In this document: positions 1 to 8,446 of the stretch, in pieces
Position numbering within the stretch: the first letter of the stretch is position 1
How the letters are laid out: each line of letters begins with the position of its first letter
Origin: Acanthococcus lagerstroemiae
Lineage: Eukaryota > Arthropoda > Insecta > Hemiptera > Eriococcidae
Reading direction: 5' to 3'
DNA: 64,000 nucleotides
NCBI GenBank assembly: GCA_031841125.1
Contig: CM063108.1
Span: 4,633,683-4,697,682 of the forward strand
The notes under the pieces: model-generated
Told to the model about the DNA's origin: nothing
Database searches by the model: none
What the model saw: the letters and a program-made list of their open reading frames with translations, nothing else
Made by a program: the position numbers and the translations under genes

Positions 1-2
1 AT

Positions 3-3000
3 AAAAATGACCCTTTACGTGGTGGGACTTATATTCAATTACCCAAATTTATTCAATCAAAAAAGTGTTGTATTAATGTGAAAAATATTCAAAATAGAAA
101 TTTTAAGTGTCTCAAGCAAGAAGATCTTAGATGCTTTGAATATGCGTTGGAAAGTATTTTGAATTCAGTTACAATTAATACAGATCGAGTTTCAAATTAT
201 GATATCACGAAATATGAAGAACTGAAAATGGAATATCCAGTCAATTTAATTCCAGAAAATATTAAAAAATATGAAAAATTTCTAGGTATATCTATCAATA
301 TTTATAAGTATGAGGAAGATGAAGAGGGTATTGGTCAATTTTCTTTAATTTATAAACCAATTAGTAGTGAAAACCATGTAAATTTACTACAGTATAAGGA
401 TCATATTGTTGGGATAAAAAACTTGAGTGCTCTATTAAAAGGAAAAATACATAAATATACACATCATGTAGAAATTTGTATGAAATGCCATAAAAGATTT
501 AAAGATAAATTAAAATATGAGGAACATTTAAAAAATTGTATAAATGATGAGCAAAATATAGAAATGCCAAATGAAGAGAAGAAATTTCGAAAATATTGCA
601 CAAATGGGGCAGAACAATATCATCCATACACAGTGACGTTGGATTTTGAATGTCTATTGGAAAAAATGCAAAAAGAAACTAAATCAACAAAATATCTCCA
701 GAAACATATTGCTAACAGTTTTTGTTTCTATTCTGACCAACAAGGAACACAGCTGGTTAGAGACTCGAATGTACAAAACTTGATGAATCAATTCAATTCT
801 TGGTTAATAGAACATGCTCGCGCATACAACAAGATAAGAAGAATTAATAAGCCAATGATTTGGGGACAAGATGAAGATATCAAATTCAAAGAAACTTCTC
901 ACTGTCATTTATGTAACAAGATTCTTGCAGAAAATGAAAAAGTTAGAGATCATGATCATTATACAGGAAAATTTCGTGGTGTAGCCTGTGGAGAGTGCAA
1001 CTCGCATTTAAGAATGCCAAGATTCATTCCAATTTTGATTCATAATTTAAAATACGATTCCAAAATATTTTTACAATGGTTGTTAAAATTATTTAGTGGG
1101 AATGAGAGGAAGCCTTCTGAGAAACATGATGTGAAAATTATTGCAGAAAATTGTGAAAATTATAAAACATTTTCCAAAAAGGTGGTGATAGATCATTGTG
1201 AAGTAAAACGAGATTCCACTTATTGCTGCACTTGTAAAAGAAAATATTGGGACAAAATATTAAAAAAATGTTCCTCTTGTCAAGGAGAAAAACTGAAAAT
1301 AAGTAGGAAAGGAGATAAAATACCTATAGAAATGGAATTTAGATTTATTGACACATTAAATTTTGTGGGAATTAGTTTAGATCAAGCAGTAAAAAATCTA
1401 GCAGAAGTGAATGACTGTTTTTGTGCTAGGTGTAAAAAAGTACAGAAAATTAGGAAAGGACAATTTTTACCAATAAATGAGAATGGCATTTTAAAATATG
1501 CAGCAAAATGTGAAATTTGTGATTCTGAATTGACAAAACCAATTAATTATAATAAATTTCAAAATATATTGAGAGAATTTAAAAAAGAAGACCTACATTT
1601 GGTTTTACAGAAGGGGATTTATCCTTATGACTGGGTTAGTACTTATGATAAATTCTCTGAGCAATTACCATTAGATAAAAAGGCGTGGTATTCGATGTTA
1701 AATAATAAACATATATCTGATGACGATTTATCAAAAGCAAAAAAAGTTTACAAATATTTTGGATGTAAAAATTTTGGAGATTATCATGATTTATACTTGA
1801 AACTAGATACAATTCTCACAAAAGATATTTTTGATAATTTTAGGGAAATGTGTTATAAACATTATGGACTAGATCCTGTATATTATATTTCAGCACCACA
1901 TTTATCAGATAGTGCTTCTTTAAAATTCACGAAACAATCGCTTGAGCTAATTACTGATCAAGAAAATTATGAAATTTATGAGAAAGGAATAAGAGGAGGG
2001 ATTTCCAACATTCCTCATAGACACGCTCTTGCTAATAATTGTTACTTTTACGATGAGAAAGAAAGAAAAACGATAAAATTAAGCAAAGAAAAAGCCAAAG
2101 AGAAAGGAATTTGGGATAGTAAAAAGCATATCAGTTATATTCTATATTTAGATTGTAATAATTTATATGGGTGGGCTCTGAGTCAACCATTACCAATAGG
2201 TGAATTCTTGAACTATAATTTGCTAGCCCATCAAATTGAAGATGCGCAAGCAAAAAATTCCGAAGCAAAGAAATCTTTAGAAAGCAAATTTGAAAAATTG
2301 ACTTATAAACCATCAGACTTTACTCAAGATGTAATTCTTACTCTAGATGACAATGGTGAGTATGGATATACTTTTATAGCTGATCTTGAGATTCCTTCAG
2401 AATTACACGAAAAATTTAAAGATTATCCCATGCTTCCAGAACAATATGTACCTAGAGAATCAGAATTGTCAGATTTTCAAAAAATTTTGATTGAACAAAA
2501 AATAGGTAATAAACCAAAAATGAGTAAATTAATAAGTACGCTACACCCAAAACATAATTATCTCATTGATTACAGAATGTTGAAAGAATGCTTGAAACAA
2601 GGTATAGTTTTAAAGAGTATAAATAATTACATAAGATTCAAACAAAAAGCTTGGATGAAACCATATATTGATAAGAATACAAGCTTAAGACAAAAAGCAA
2701 AAAATGATTATGAGAAAGATCTCTATAAATTACTCAATAATAGTGTCTATGGAAAACAAATGGAGAACGTTAGAAAAAGATGTACAGTACAAATAGTGAC
2801 TACTTTAGACTCATTTCTTAAACAGAATGAGTTTGAAACAAGAGTTGTTCTTGATGAAGAAACTGTTTTACTTCACATTCAAAATAAGAAAGTAAAGTTG
2901 AATAAACCAATATTTGGGGGGTTTGTTGTTCTGGAGTTGTCAAAATTATTAATGTTCCAGTTCTACTACAATGTTTTAAAAACGAAATATGGAGACAAAA

Positions 3001-3497
3001 TAAGATTATTAGGAACTGATACAGATTCATTGATTGTTTATATAGAATGTGATGATGTTTATGAGGACATAAAAGAGAATCTAGATTATTACGACACTTC
3101 AGATTATTTAATGGATTGGATGCCTCAAGTAAACAAAAAAGTTCCAGGATTATTCAAGGATGAATACTTAGGAATCCCAATAAGAGAGTGGGTAGGACTA
3201 AGATCAAAAATGTACTCCTTCAGAAACGACACATCGAAAGAGAAAAAAGTGTGTAAGGGAATTAAAAGATTGAATATAGAAAGAATGAAATTTGAAATGT
3301 ACAAAAACTGTTTGTTCAATAGCAAGCAAACTAAGGAAATTGTGCATGGAATTGTTTCCAAAAAGCTGAAATTGTATACTATATCAATCAATAAAATTGC
3401 ACTATCTCCTTATGATGATAAAAGATACTTAATTGATGAAATGAATACACTTCCATATGGCTATAAAAAATATTGTATAATAAATGAAACGAACTAA
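3..3497 (+). CDS. Family B DNA polymerase, protein-primed type (5' partial)
   Basis: Replicates the viral genome, probably by protein priming as in Polintons and adintoviruses. The frame is open to the left edge; the first ATG-like triplet is out of frame, so the true start lies outside the window. Counting residues from position 78: a C2HC zinc-finger-like segment near 134-154, exonuclease motif I (DFE, about 189-191), an HNH-like insert with CxxC, HDH and CxxC (about 276-308), exonuclease motif II (HNLKYD, about 322), polymerase motif A (DCNNLYGWAL, D692), motif B (NNSVYGK, about 890) and motif C (DTDS, D981 and D983). All catalytic positions are present. The HNH-like insert between the exonuclease motifs is common in this polymerase group. 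The stop overlaps the ATPase start by 14 bases. More than 1160 residues are visible, normal for the family. Confidence 0.95.
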   Translation, partial: KNDPLRGGTYIQLPKFIQSKKCCINVKNIQNRNFKCLKQEDLRCFEYALESILNSVTINTDRVSNYDITKYEELKMEYPVNLIPENIKKYEKFLGISINIYKYEEDEEGIGQFSLIYKPISSENHVNLLQYKDHIVGIKNLSALLKGKIHKYTHHVEICMKCHKRFKDKLKYEEHLKNCINDEQNIEMPNEEKKFRKYCTNGAEQYHPYTVTLDFECLLEKMQKETKSTKYLQKHIANSFCFYSDQQGTQLVRDSNVQNLMNQFNSWLIEHARAYNKIRRINKPMIWGQDEDIKFKETSHCHLCNKILAENEKVRDHDHYTGKFRGVACGECNSHLRMPRFIPILIHNLKYDSKIFLQWLLKLFSGNERKPSEKHDVKIIAENCENYKTFSKKVVIDHCEVKRDSTYCCTCKRKYWDKILKKCSSCQGEKLKISRKGDKIPIEMEFRFIDTLNFVGISLDQAVKNLAEVNDCFCARCKKVQKIRKGQFLPINENGILKYAAKCEICDSELTKPINYNKFQNILREFKKEDLHLVLQKGIYPYDWVSTYDKFSEQLPLDKKAWYSMLNNKHISDDDLSKAKKVYKYFGCKNFGDYHDLYLKLDTILTKDIFDNFREMCYKHYGLDPVYYISAPHLSDSASLKFTKQSLELITDQENYEIYEKGIRGGISNIPHRHALANNCYFYDEKERKTIKLSKEKAKEKGIWDSKKHISYILYLDCNNLYGWALSQPLPIGEFLNYNLLAHQIEDAQAKNSEAKKSLESKFEKLTYKPSDFTQDVILTLDDNGEYGYTFIADLEIPSELHEKFKDYPMLPEQYVPRESELSDFQKILIEQKIGNKPKMSKLISTLHPKHNYLIDYRMLKECLKQGIVLKSINNYIRFKQKAWMKPYIDKNTSLRQKAKNDYEKDLYKLLNNSVYGKQMENVRKRCTVQIVTTLDSFLKQNEFETRVVLDEETVLLHIQNKKVKLNKPIFGGFVVLELSKLLMFQFYYNVLKTKYGDKIRLLGTDTDSLIVYIECDDVYEDIKENLDYYDTSDYLMDWMPQVNKKVPGLFKDEYLGIPIREWVGLRSKMYSFRNDTSKEKKVCKGIKRLNIERMKFEMYKNCLFNSKQTKEIVHGIVSKKLKLYTISINKIALSPYDDKRYLIDEMNTLPYGYKKYCIINETN

Positions 3498-4155
3498 AAT
3501 AAAGAATAAGACTGAAGTTTTAAACTTTGATAATAGTGTTCCAACTTGTAGATTGAAGGAAGTGTTTCCTAATATAATGAGATGTTGTATATGTGGTCCT
3601 AGTGGGTCTGGAAAAACGAATGTTTTATTGACTATATTAGTGGATAGACCATTACCTGATAATGTATATTTATGTTCAAATACTTCTAATCAACCAAAGT
3701 ATGAAAAGTTTCGCCAAATATTGCAAAACGAGAAACTTAAAAACAAAAAATTTCATACAGTATCACTCGAGGATTTACCAGACCCTAATAAAATAGAAAA
3801 AGGATCAGTAGTAATCTTTGATGATATCTACACAGAAAACCATGATAAAATAGGTAAATATTATTCATGGAGTCGTCATAATGATATTTCATGCTACTAT
3901 TTATCCCAAACATATTCAAAAATTCCAAAACAACAGATTAGAGATAATTTTAATTACTTAATTCTTTTTGAACAAGATCTTACCAATCTGACACATATTT
4001 ATAACGAATATGCTAGGACCATAACATTTAATCAGTTCAAATCAATATGTAATGATTGCTGGCAAAAACCGTATGACTTTGTAGTTATAGATAAAGAATG
4101 TGATCAGAAAAATGGTAGGTTCAAATACAAATTTGAGGAAAATTTTATATTATAA
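3484..4155 (+). CDS. Genome packaging ATPase (FtsK/HerA, A32-like)
   Basis: A 223-residue P-loop ATPase expected to pump viral DNA into the capsid. Walker A is GPSGSGKT at residues 38-45. Walker B is a hydrophobic stretch ending VIFDD near residue 115. Downstream, SQTYSKIPKQ fits the sensor region of A32-like enzymes. Size and position right after PolB match adintovirus and Polinton ATPases. The ATG lies inside the end of PolB (14-base overlap, different frame), directly after TATAATAA. The stop is followed at once by the next ATG, with zero spacing. No damage is visible. Confidence 0.9.
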   Translation: MKRTKIKNKTEVLNFDNSVPTCRLKEVFPNIMRCCICGPSGSGKTNVLLTILVDRPLPDNVYLCSNTSNQPKYEKFRQILQNEKLKNKKFHTVSLEDLPDPNKIEKGSVVIFDDIYTENHDKIGKYYSWSRHNDISCYYLSQTYSKIPKQQIRDNFNYLILFEQDLTNLTHIYNEYARTITFNQFKSICNDCWQKPYDFVVIDKECDQKNGRFKYKFEENFIL

Positions 4156-5001
4156 ATGAGAAAGCTAACAGATTATAATTCAAATGATATTGATTTTGTT
4201 GTAAAACAACGTGCACTTCTACAAAAAAATATTGAATGTGCAAAGTTAGGTCAAGTGAATAGAAAACTAGAAATGGAAGAAAACTATAAACCAATCATTG
4301 ATACAATAAAAGACCTTAAGCCTGTAATACAACAACCAGTATTACCTATGATTGCTGACAAACCAAGAGAAATTACCTATGAACGGTCAGAGGAAACACC
4401 AGGATTTGATATGTCTCAAAGTCTTGCATGTAGATATTTGTCTTACTATACTAATAAAAAAATACCTACTGATTCAACTTTTGGTATTAGATACGAAAAT
4501 AAAGATTATTATATAGGAAATGCACGACTCATGGAAGTTCATCATTATGCTGATAATGATCGTGCTGATATTAAGCTAAGTAATGACACTACCCTTTATC
4601 CAGGAACACAAGGACTATGGGAATTACTAACTATGCAAAAACCTGAAAATTATACTGATGAAGACCTGAAAAATTATCAAAAAATTATTCTCAGTACAGA
4701 ATCTTATCGTTCTGAGAATGGACAAATTAAAAGTAGTCGTGGGTACAAATATTTAAATTTCATCCAACCTATGTTGATTGAGAAGGAACTCATACTTTCA
4801 CATCGTGGCTCTGGTCTTAAGAAAATTTATACCAATCAGACTGATTATAAATACTGGAACGATCCTAAAGAATTAATTGATCGATTTACAATACTGAAAG
4901 GTATGTGGGAAGCAGGTAATCATAATCCACAAATATTCAATGAAATGACCAACATTCGGGAGGAACTGATAGAAGCCAAAAAAAATTTAAAAACCTTATA
5001 A
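4156..5001 (+). CDS. DUF8207-like conserved viral protein
   Basis: A 281-residue soluble protein. The N-terminal third is charged and helical. From about residue 75 the pattern (TFGIR, then YYIGN, then YPGTQGLWELL near 155-165, then YTDEDLKNYQKI and later GYKYLNFI) is what I recall of the DUF8207 family, frequent in insect Maverick-associated genes. Its function is unknown; a virion or DNA-associated role is only inferred from its place between the ATPase and the integrase. The ATG is fused to a TATAAATG box and sits immediately after the ATPase stop. The frame is intact. The family name is from memory and would need a profile search. Confidence 0.7.
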   Translation: MRKLTDYNSNDIDFVVKQRALLQKNIECAKLGQVNRKLEMEENYKPIIDTIKDLKPVIQQPVLPMIADKPREITYERSEETPGFDMSQSLACRYLSYYTNKKIPTDSTFGIRYENKDYYIGNARLMEVHHYADNDRADIKLSNDTTLYPGTQGLWELLTMQKPENYTDEDLKNYQKIILSTESYRSENGQIKSSRGYKYLNFIQPMLIEKELILSHRGSGLKKIYTNQTDYKYWNDPKELIDRFTILKGMWEAGNHNPQIFNEMTNIREELIEAKKNLKTL

Positions 5002-5004
5002 TAA

Positions 5005-5754
5005 ATGTTTACTAGAAAAAATCATCATTATTTGTATGAATCAGTTGAAAAAATTCAGAATAACACGGGGAAAATCTTAGAGTCTGTTCTGAAAATTGTC
5101 ATAAAAGATGTTGGCGAAATTTCAGATATGATAATACAATGTATAAAAAATGTCATTAATAATGAAAATTATACTGTTGGTATAATAGAGTATGCTAATG
5201 GTGTGAAAGAGTACATAAACAATATAAAGGATAACACAAGCAGTATTTTACCACAACTGAAAAAGATTACTGAACATGATCAATCAGCTGTAACTGAACT
5301 GAAAAATATTACGCGGCAGGTAGTTGGATTGGCTACCACCTGCGAGAATTCACTTTTCAATATTACCCAATTAGGAGCAATTTTAACAGAATTGAAAAAT
5401 ATATCAAAAACAAATCAAAATATTCAGAAAATATTGGAGGAAAATGTTCAAGAAATATTGGAGGGAAATTTACCACAAAAAATTGAAAATATTCAGAAAA
5501 TATTGGAGAAAAATTCACAAACAACTGAAAATATTCAAGAAATATTGGAGGAAAATTTACCACAAACAAATGAAAATGTTCAAGAAATATTGGAGGAAAA
5601 TTTACCACAAACAACTGAAAATATTCAGAAAATATTGGAGAAAAATTCACAAAAAACTGGAAATATTCAGAAAATATTGCAGGAAAATTTACCACAAACA
5701 AATGAAAATGTTCAAAAAATATTAGAGGAAAAGACAGAAATGTTCAAAATGTAG
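5005..5754 (+). CDS. Coiled-coil protein with 14/15-residue tandem repeats
   Basis: A 249-residue protein beginning three bases after the previous stop, with TATAATAA just before its ATG. The first 130 residues are helical and contain valine/isoleucine heptads. From about residue 138 the protein is a run of modules of 14 or 15 residues, each resembling ENIQKILEKNSQ or ENVQEILEENLPQ, seven copies in all. The spacing of I, V and L fits a parallel coiled coil. No catalytic motif is seen. A fibre, tether or assembly-scaffold role is possible but is inference. The repeated DNA also opens long frames on both strands, which are by-products. Confidence 0.75.
   Translation: MFTRKNHHYLYESVEKIQNNTGKILESVLKIVIKDVGEISDMIIQCIKNVINNENYTVGIIEYANGVKEYINNIKDNTSSILPQLKKITEHDQSAVTELKNITRQVVGLATTCENSLFNITQLGAILTELKNISKTNQNIQKILEENVQEILEGNLPQKIENIQKILEKNSQTTENIQEILEENLPQTNENVQEILEENLPQTTENIQKILEKNSQKTGNIQKILQENLPQTNENVQKILEEKTEMFKM
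5411..5745 (+). repeat. In-frame 42/45-bp coding minisatellite
   Basis: Seven imperfect copies of a 42- or 45-bp unit inside the coiled-coil gene, each containing AATATTCAG or AATGTTCA and ATATTGGAG. Unit lengths are multiples of three, so copy-number change keeps the frame. Two larger blocks (about 5475-5575 and 5605-5705) are nearly identical, which points to recent duplication. Confidence 0.8.
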
Positions 5755-5796
5755 GTTATCATGAAGGTCAATAGAAAATGTCAAGTAATATAAAAA

Positions 5797-6612
5797 ATGC
5801 AGTCATTAGTTGAACTTGAAGCCAAAGAACTTCATAAACCTGTGATAAAAAAATTTCAGAAAAGAAAAATTATCACAAATGAAATCAATGAAATCTGGGC
5901 AGGTGATTTATTAATTATGTCCCAGTATTCAAAAGAAAATAGGGGTTATAAGTATATGTTAGTAGTTATTGACACCTTCTCAAAAGTACTCAGGATAAAA
6001 CCCCTCAAGGAAAAAACAGGGAAAGAGGTTTCTCAAGCTTTTGAGAAAATTATTGAAGAAAGCGAATATGGTCCACCTAAAAAATTACATGTCGACAAAG
6101 GTACAGAATTTGTAAATTCAGTTTTTAAAAAATTAATGGGAAAATATAATATTCATATGTATCACACAGAGAATGAGGAAAAATCAGCAATTGGTGAGAG
6201 AGTAAACAGAACCATTAATGGGATGTTGAGAATAATTTTTGAGATTCATAAGAATCATAAATGGGTTCCATTTATACCAGAGATATTGCACGAATATAAT
6301 AATGTGAGGGTACATAGAACAATAGGAATGCGTCCTTGTGATGTGAATAAAACAAATGAACAAGAAATTTTTCATAGAATGTATTCTTCAAGTTTCTCCA
6401 CGCGACCAAAATTCAAGGAAGGAGATCGTGTGAGAATACCCAAAAAGAAAGAAACTTTTGAGAACAAGTATAAGAACAACTGGACAAGAGAAATATTTGT
6501 AGTTGACAAAGTATTCCACACAAACCCTCCCGTCTATTCTATTAAAGATTTGAAGGGTGAAGAAATTTTAGGTAAATTTTATCGCCAGGAACTTCAAAAA
6601 ACAGTTTTCTAA
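5797..6612 (+). CDS. Retrovirus-like integrase (rve, DDE family)
   Basis: A 271-residue integrase that would join viral ends to host DNA. The catalytic core has D in WAGDLL (about residue 36), D in HVDKGTEF (about residue 100) and E in the helix after NEEKSAIGER (about residue 136), giving the DDE triad. The C-terminal 70 residues (FKEGDRVRI onward) form the SH3/chromo-like DNA-binding tail usual in Polinton integrases. The N-terminal zinc-binding HHCC module is short or missing, as is often seen here. The ATG follows a TATAAAAA box. The frame is intact, so end-joining activity may be retained. Confidence 0.93.
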   Translation: MQSLVELEAKELHKPVIKKFQKRKIITNEINEIWAGDLLIMSQYSKENRGYKYMLVVIDTFSKVLRIKPLKEKTGKEVSQAFEKIIEESEYGPPKKLHVDKGTEFVNSVFKKLMGKYNIHMYHTENEEKSAIGERVNRTINGMLRIIFEIHKNHKWVPFIPEILHEYNNVRVHRTIGMRPCDVNKTNEQEIFHRMYSSSFSTRPKFKEGDRVRIPKKKETFENKYKNNWTREIFVVDKVFHTNPPVYSIKDLKGEEILGKFYRQELQKTVF

Positions 6613-6619
6613 AATTTTC

Positions 6620-6632
6620 TACTATAAATATG
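6620..6632 (+). promoter_or_regulatory. TACTATAAAT start-codon-linked promoter-like box
   Basis: TACTATAAAT abuts the ATG of the PLA2-domain gene. A closely related box precedes most genes of this virus, at almost no distance from the start codon. Confidence 0.5.
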
Positions 6633-6992
6633 AGTAAAAACTGTGGATTATCTAAAAGAGGTGGTGATATTGTGGATACAATTGGTAAATATGTACCATT
6701 TCCACTTCACTGGCCCGGATATAAAGCTCTTGGTCCTGGTTCGAATACAGACCTCGATATTCAAAAAGGTGTAAAACTGAAAAATAAATTAGATGAAATA
6801 GCTATGGATCATGATGTAGATTATGCAAATACAGATGATCCTAATGAACGTGATTATGCTGATAACAGATTCACATGGCGAGCCTGGGAGCGTGTCAAAG
6901 ATCCTAATGCTAAATTAGATGAAAAAAATTCCAGCATATGTAGCAGTAAATTTAATGAAATTAAAACAGAAGTTAGGTTTAGGAATTTATAA
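6630..6992 (+). pseudogene. Parvovirus-VP1-like phospholipase A2 domain protein, frameshifted
   Basis: The first 97 or so codons encode a compact PLA2 domain: a calcium-loop motif (WPGYKALGPG, about residues 28-37) and the catalytic helix with HDVDY (about residues 70-74). In parvoviruses and some adintoviruses such domains open endosomal membranes during entry. After residue 97 the frame changes to unrelated sequence. The conserved-looking continuation lies in the frame that begins at 6919, and the switch falls in a run of seven A at 6922-6928. So the gene is broken by one base, or the run was misread, or it is a slippage site. Its first seven residues are identical to those of the protein starting at 7015. 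Confidence 0.8.
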
Positions 6993-7188
6993 AAAATTTT
7001 ATAATATAAATAATATGAGTAAAAACTGTGGATTAGGACAACATTTGCGATTACCTAATGAAATATTACCTAAAAAAGGTGAAGGATTTTATATTGATCG
7101 AAAAACCATAACCAATAATAATCAGAAAACAGAAGGCAAAGGATTTTATATTGATCGAAAAACAACCACTAATGATCTCCAGAAATAA
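6919..7188 (+). CDS. Continuation frame of the PLA2 gene plus small SKNCGL protein (internal start at 7015)
   Basis: This frame carries the expected C-terminal tail of the PLA2 protein (about 6925-6990). It then runs without a stop into a second ATG at 7015, which has its own TATAAATA box and repeats the MSKNCGL leader. From 7015 it encodes 57 residues with two copies of a G(E/K)GFYIDRKT module. Two readings fit: a separate small gene, or the end of a longer fused product with an internal start. It overlaps the next ATG by one base (TAATG). A role as a minor virion protein is inferred from position only. Confidence 0.6.
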   Translation: MKKIPAYVAVNLMKLKQKLGLGIYKKFYNINNMSKNCGLGQHLRLPNEILPKKGEGFYIDRKTITNNNQKTEGKGFYIDRKTTTNDLQK

Positions 7189-7847
7189 TGAATTATTTGA
7201 ATAATTTATATGTTAACAAACAGGAAAAAAAAGGTAAAGGATTTTATATTTATCGGGAAACAGCTATCAATGGTCGAAACAAAAAAGGGGAGGGTATCAA
7301 AGTAAGTAGATACATTAAATATCCTATCAATCCAGATAAGGAACAACTTGACAAAATTAATATTGGTGTTGAAAAAGGGGTACCTGTTGTACTAAATTTA
7401 GGATACGAAAATTTAATCAGAACTAAAAATAGCACACAGAACGAAACATATTTACCTCTAACAAAAGCACAAGTGAATCAAATTGAGACAGCAAAAACCA
7501 AGGGAAAAGGTTTAAAGCTAAAACTGAACAAAACACAACTGAAGCAGGTTAAAAATGGTGGATTCTTCCCACCAGCTATCCTAGCAGGATTGGCTGCTAT
7601 TGCAGCAGCTAAACCTGCTGTAGAAGTAGGTACTAAAATAGTAGAAACTGTAGGTAATTTAATATCAACCGCCAAGCAAGCAATTGATAATAAGAAAGCC
7701 AATGACGAGTTAGTAGAAGAGAGAAAACGTCGTAATGAAAAGTTGGAGTACAAGTCTGGTGAAGGCATAGGACAATATCTACAAATACCTAACGAAGTTC
7801 TAAAGAAAAAGAGCGTTAAAAAAATAAAAAATGGCGTTAAAAAATAA
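7188..7847 (+). CDS. pX/protein VI-like virion protein with hydrophobic segment
   Basis: A 219-residue basic protein. It starts with another GKGFYIYRET module, continuing the repeats of the upstream small protein. Residues about 125-150 (GGFFPPAILAGLAAIAAA and following) form a hydrophobic, alanine-rich segment after a KGLKLKLNK stretch. A charged helix follows, then GIGQYLQIPNEVL, which echoes GLGQHLRLPNEIL of the upstream protein. The lysine-rich tail ends in a repeat. The layout resembles the adintovirus pX or adenovirus VI-like class of membrane-active core proteins; this is inference. One-base overlap with the upstream stop suggests coupling, or a past frame break. Confidence 0.65.
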   Translation: MNYLNNLYVNKQEKKGKGFYIYRETAINGRNKKGEGIKVSRYIKYPINPDKEQLDKINIGVEKGVPVVLNLGYENLIRTKNSTQNETYLPLTKAQVNQIETAKTKGKGLKLKLNKTQLKQVKNGGFFPPAILAGLAAIAAAKPAVEVGTKIVETVGNLISTAKQAIDNKKANDELVEERKRRNEKLEYKSGEGIGQYLQIPNEVLKKKSVKKIKNGVKK

Positions 7848-8015
7848 AAAATGGCGTTAAAAAAAAATGCGATGGCGTTAATGGTAGTATTCAAAAAGAC
7901 TGTTTAGGTGCTGAGAAAAATAAAAGAGGCGTTAAAAAAATAAAAAATGGCGTTAAAAAAATAAAAAATGGCGTTAAAAAAAAAATGCGATGGCGTTAAA
8001 AAAAGAAAAATTGGG
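7800..8015 (+). repeat. GGCGTTAAAA-type tandem repeat between pX-like gene and protease
   Basis: Seven or eight copies of GGCGTTAAAAAA(T)AAAAAATG-like units. Two blocks (about 7819-7882 and 7929-8000) are near copies of each other. In one frame they give lysine-rich peptide, extending the tail of the upstream gene, but varying A-runs shift the frame repeatedly. Confidence 0.75.
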
Positions 8016-8021
8016 GGTGAC

Positions 8022-8446
8022 ATGATCACTCAACAAGTAATTAAAAAAATCTTAGATAATGAAAAAAAAAAAAAATAACCATCAAGAATGACGCATTAAC
8101 TAATTTTGAAATAGAAGCATATGCTGAAAAATTGCAAATACCTCATTTCAGAGGAGTTTTTATGCTTGATGAGCTACCACCAAAAATCAAAAAATATGAA
8201 TGTGGAATTGTAAATTTAGACACTTCAGACCACTCTGGAACTCATTGGACTGCTTACTGTAAGAATGATTCACAAGTTGATTTTTATGAACCGTTTGGTA
8301 ACATTCCACCACCAGAATTAGTGAAATATTTTGGACAGTCTAGAATTACTTATAATTATACGCAGGATCAAAAACTTGATGAAACAAATTGTGGTAGACG
8401 GTGCATAGAATATTTATTAAAAATTAAAAAAAAATACTATAAATGA
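8022..8446 (+). CDS. Adenain-like cysteine protease (N-terminus broken in a poly-A run)
   Basis: Maturation protease of the adenain (C5) type, cutting virion precursor proteins. The triad is visible: His in SGTHW, an acidic residue in VDFYEPFG, and Cys in ETNCGRRC. The clean frame is open back only to about 8078. An ATG at 8022 begins a short peptide that is out of frame with it and stops right after a 14-A run (8062-8075), so one or two bases of run length separate a full-length gene from a broken one. The first in-frame ATG after the break is at 8162, which would lose the N-terminus. The stop overlaps the penton ATG by four bases. Confidence 0.8.
8436..8445 (+). promoter_or_regulatory. ACTATAAATG box of the penton gene
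   Basis: ACTATAAATG contains the penton start codon and follows an A-rich tract inside the end of the protease gene. It is identical over ten bases to the box at the major capsid gene. Confidence 0.55.

Noticed and set aside
5363..5725. Long frames on both strands over the coiled-coil gene
   Set aside because: They arise because the repeat unit length is a multiple of three; composition is low-complexity and the true frame has the start box and family texture.
5797..6612. Integrase as part of a retrovirus or LTR element
   Set aside because: No reverse transcriptase, gag or LTR nearby; neighbours are PolB, ATPase and capsid genes, as in adintoviruses.
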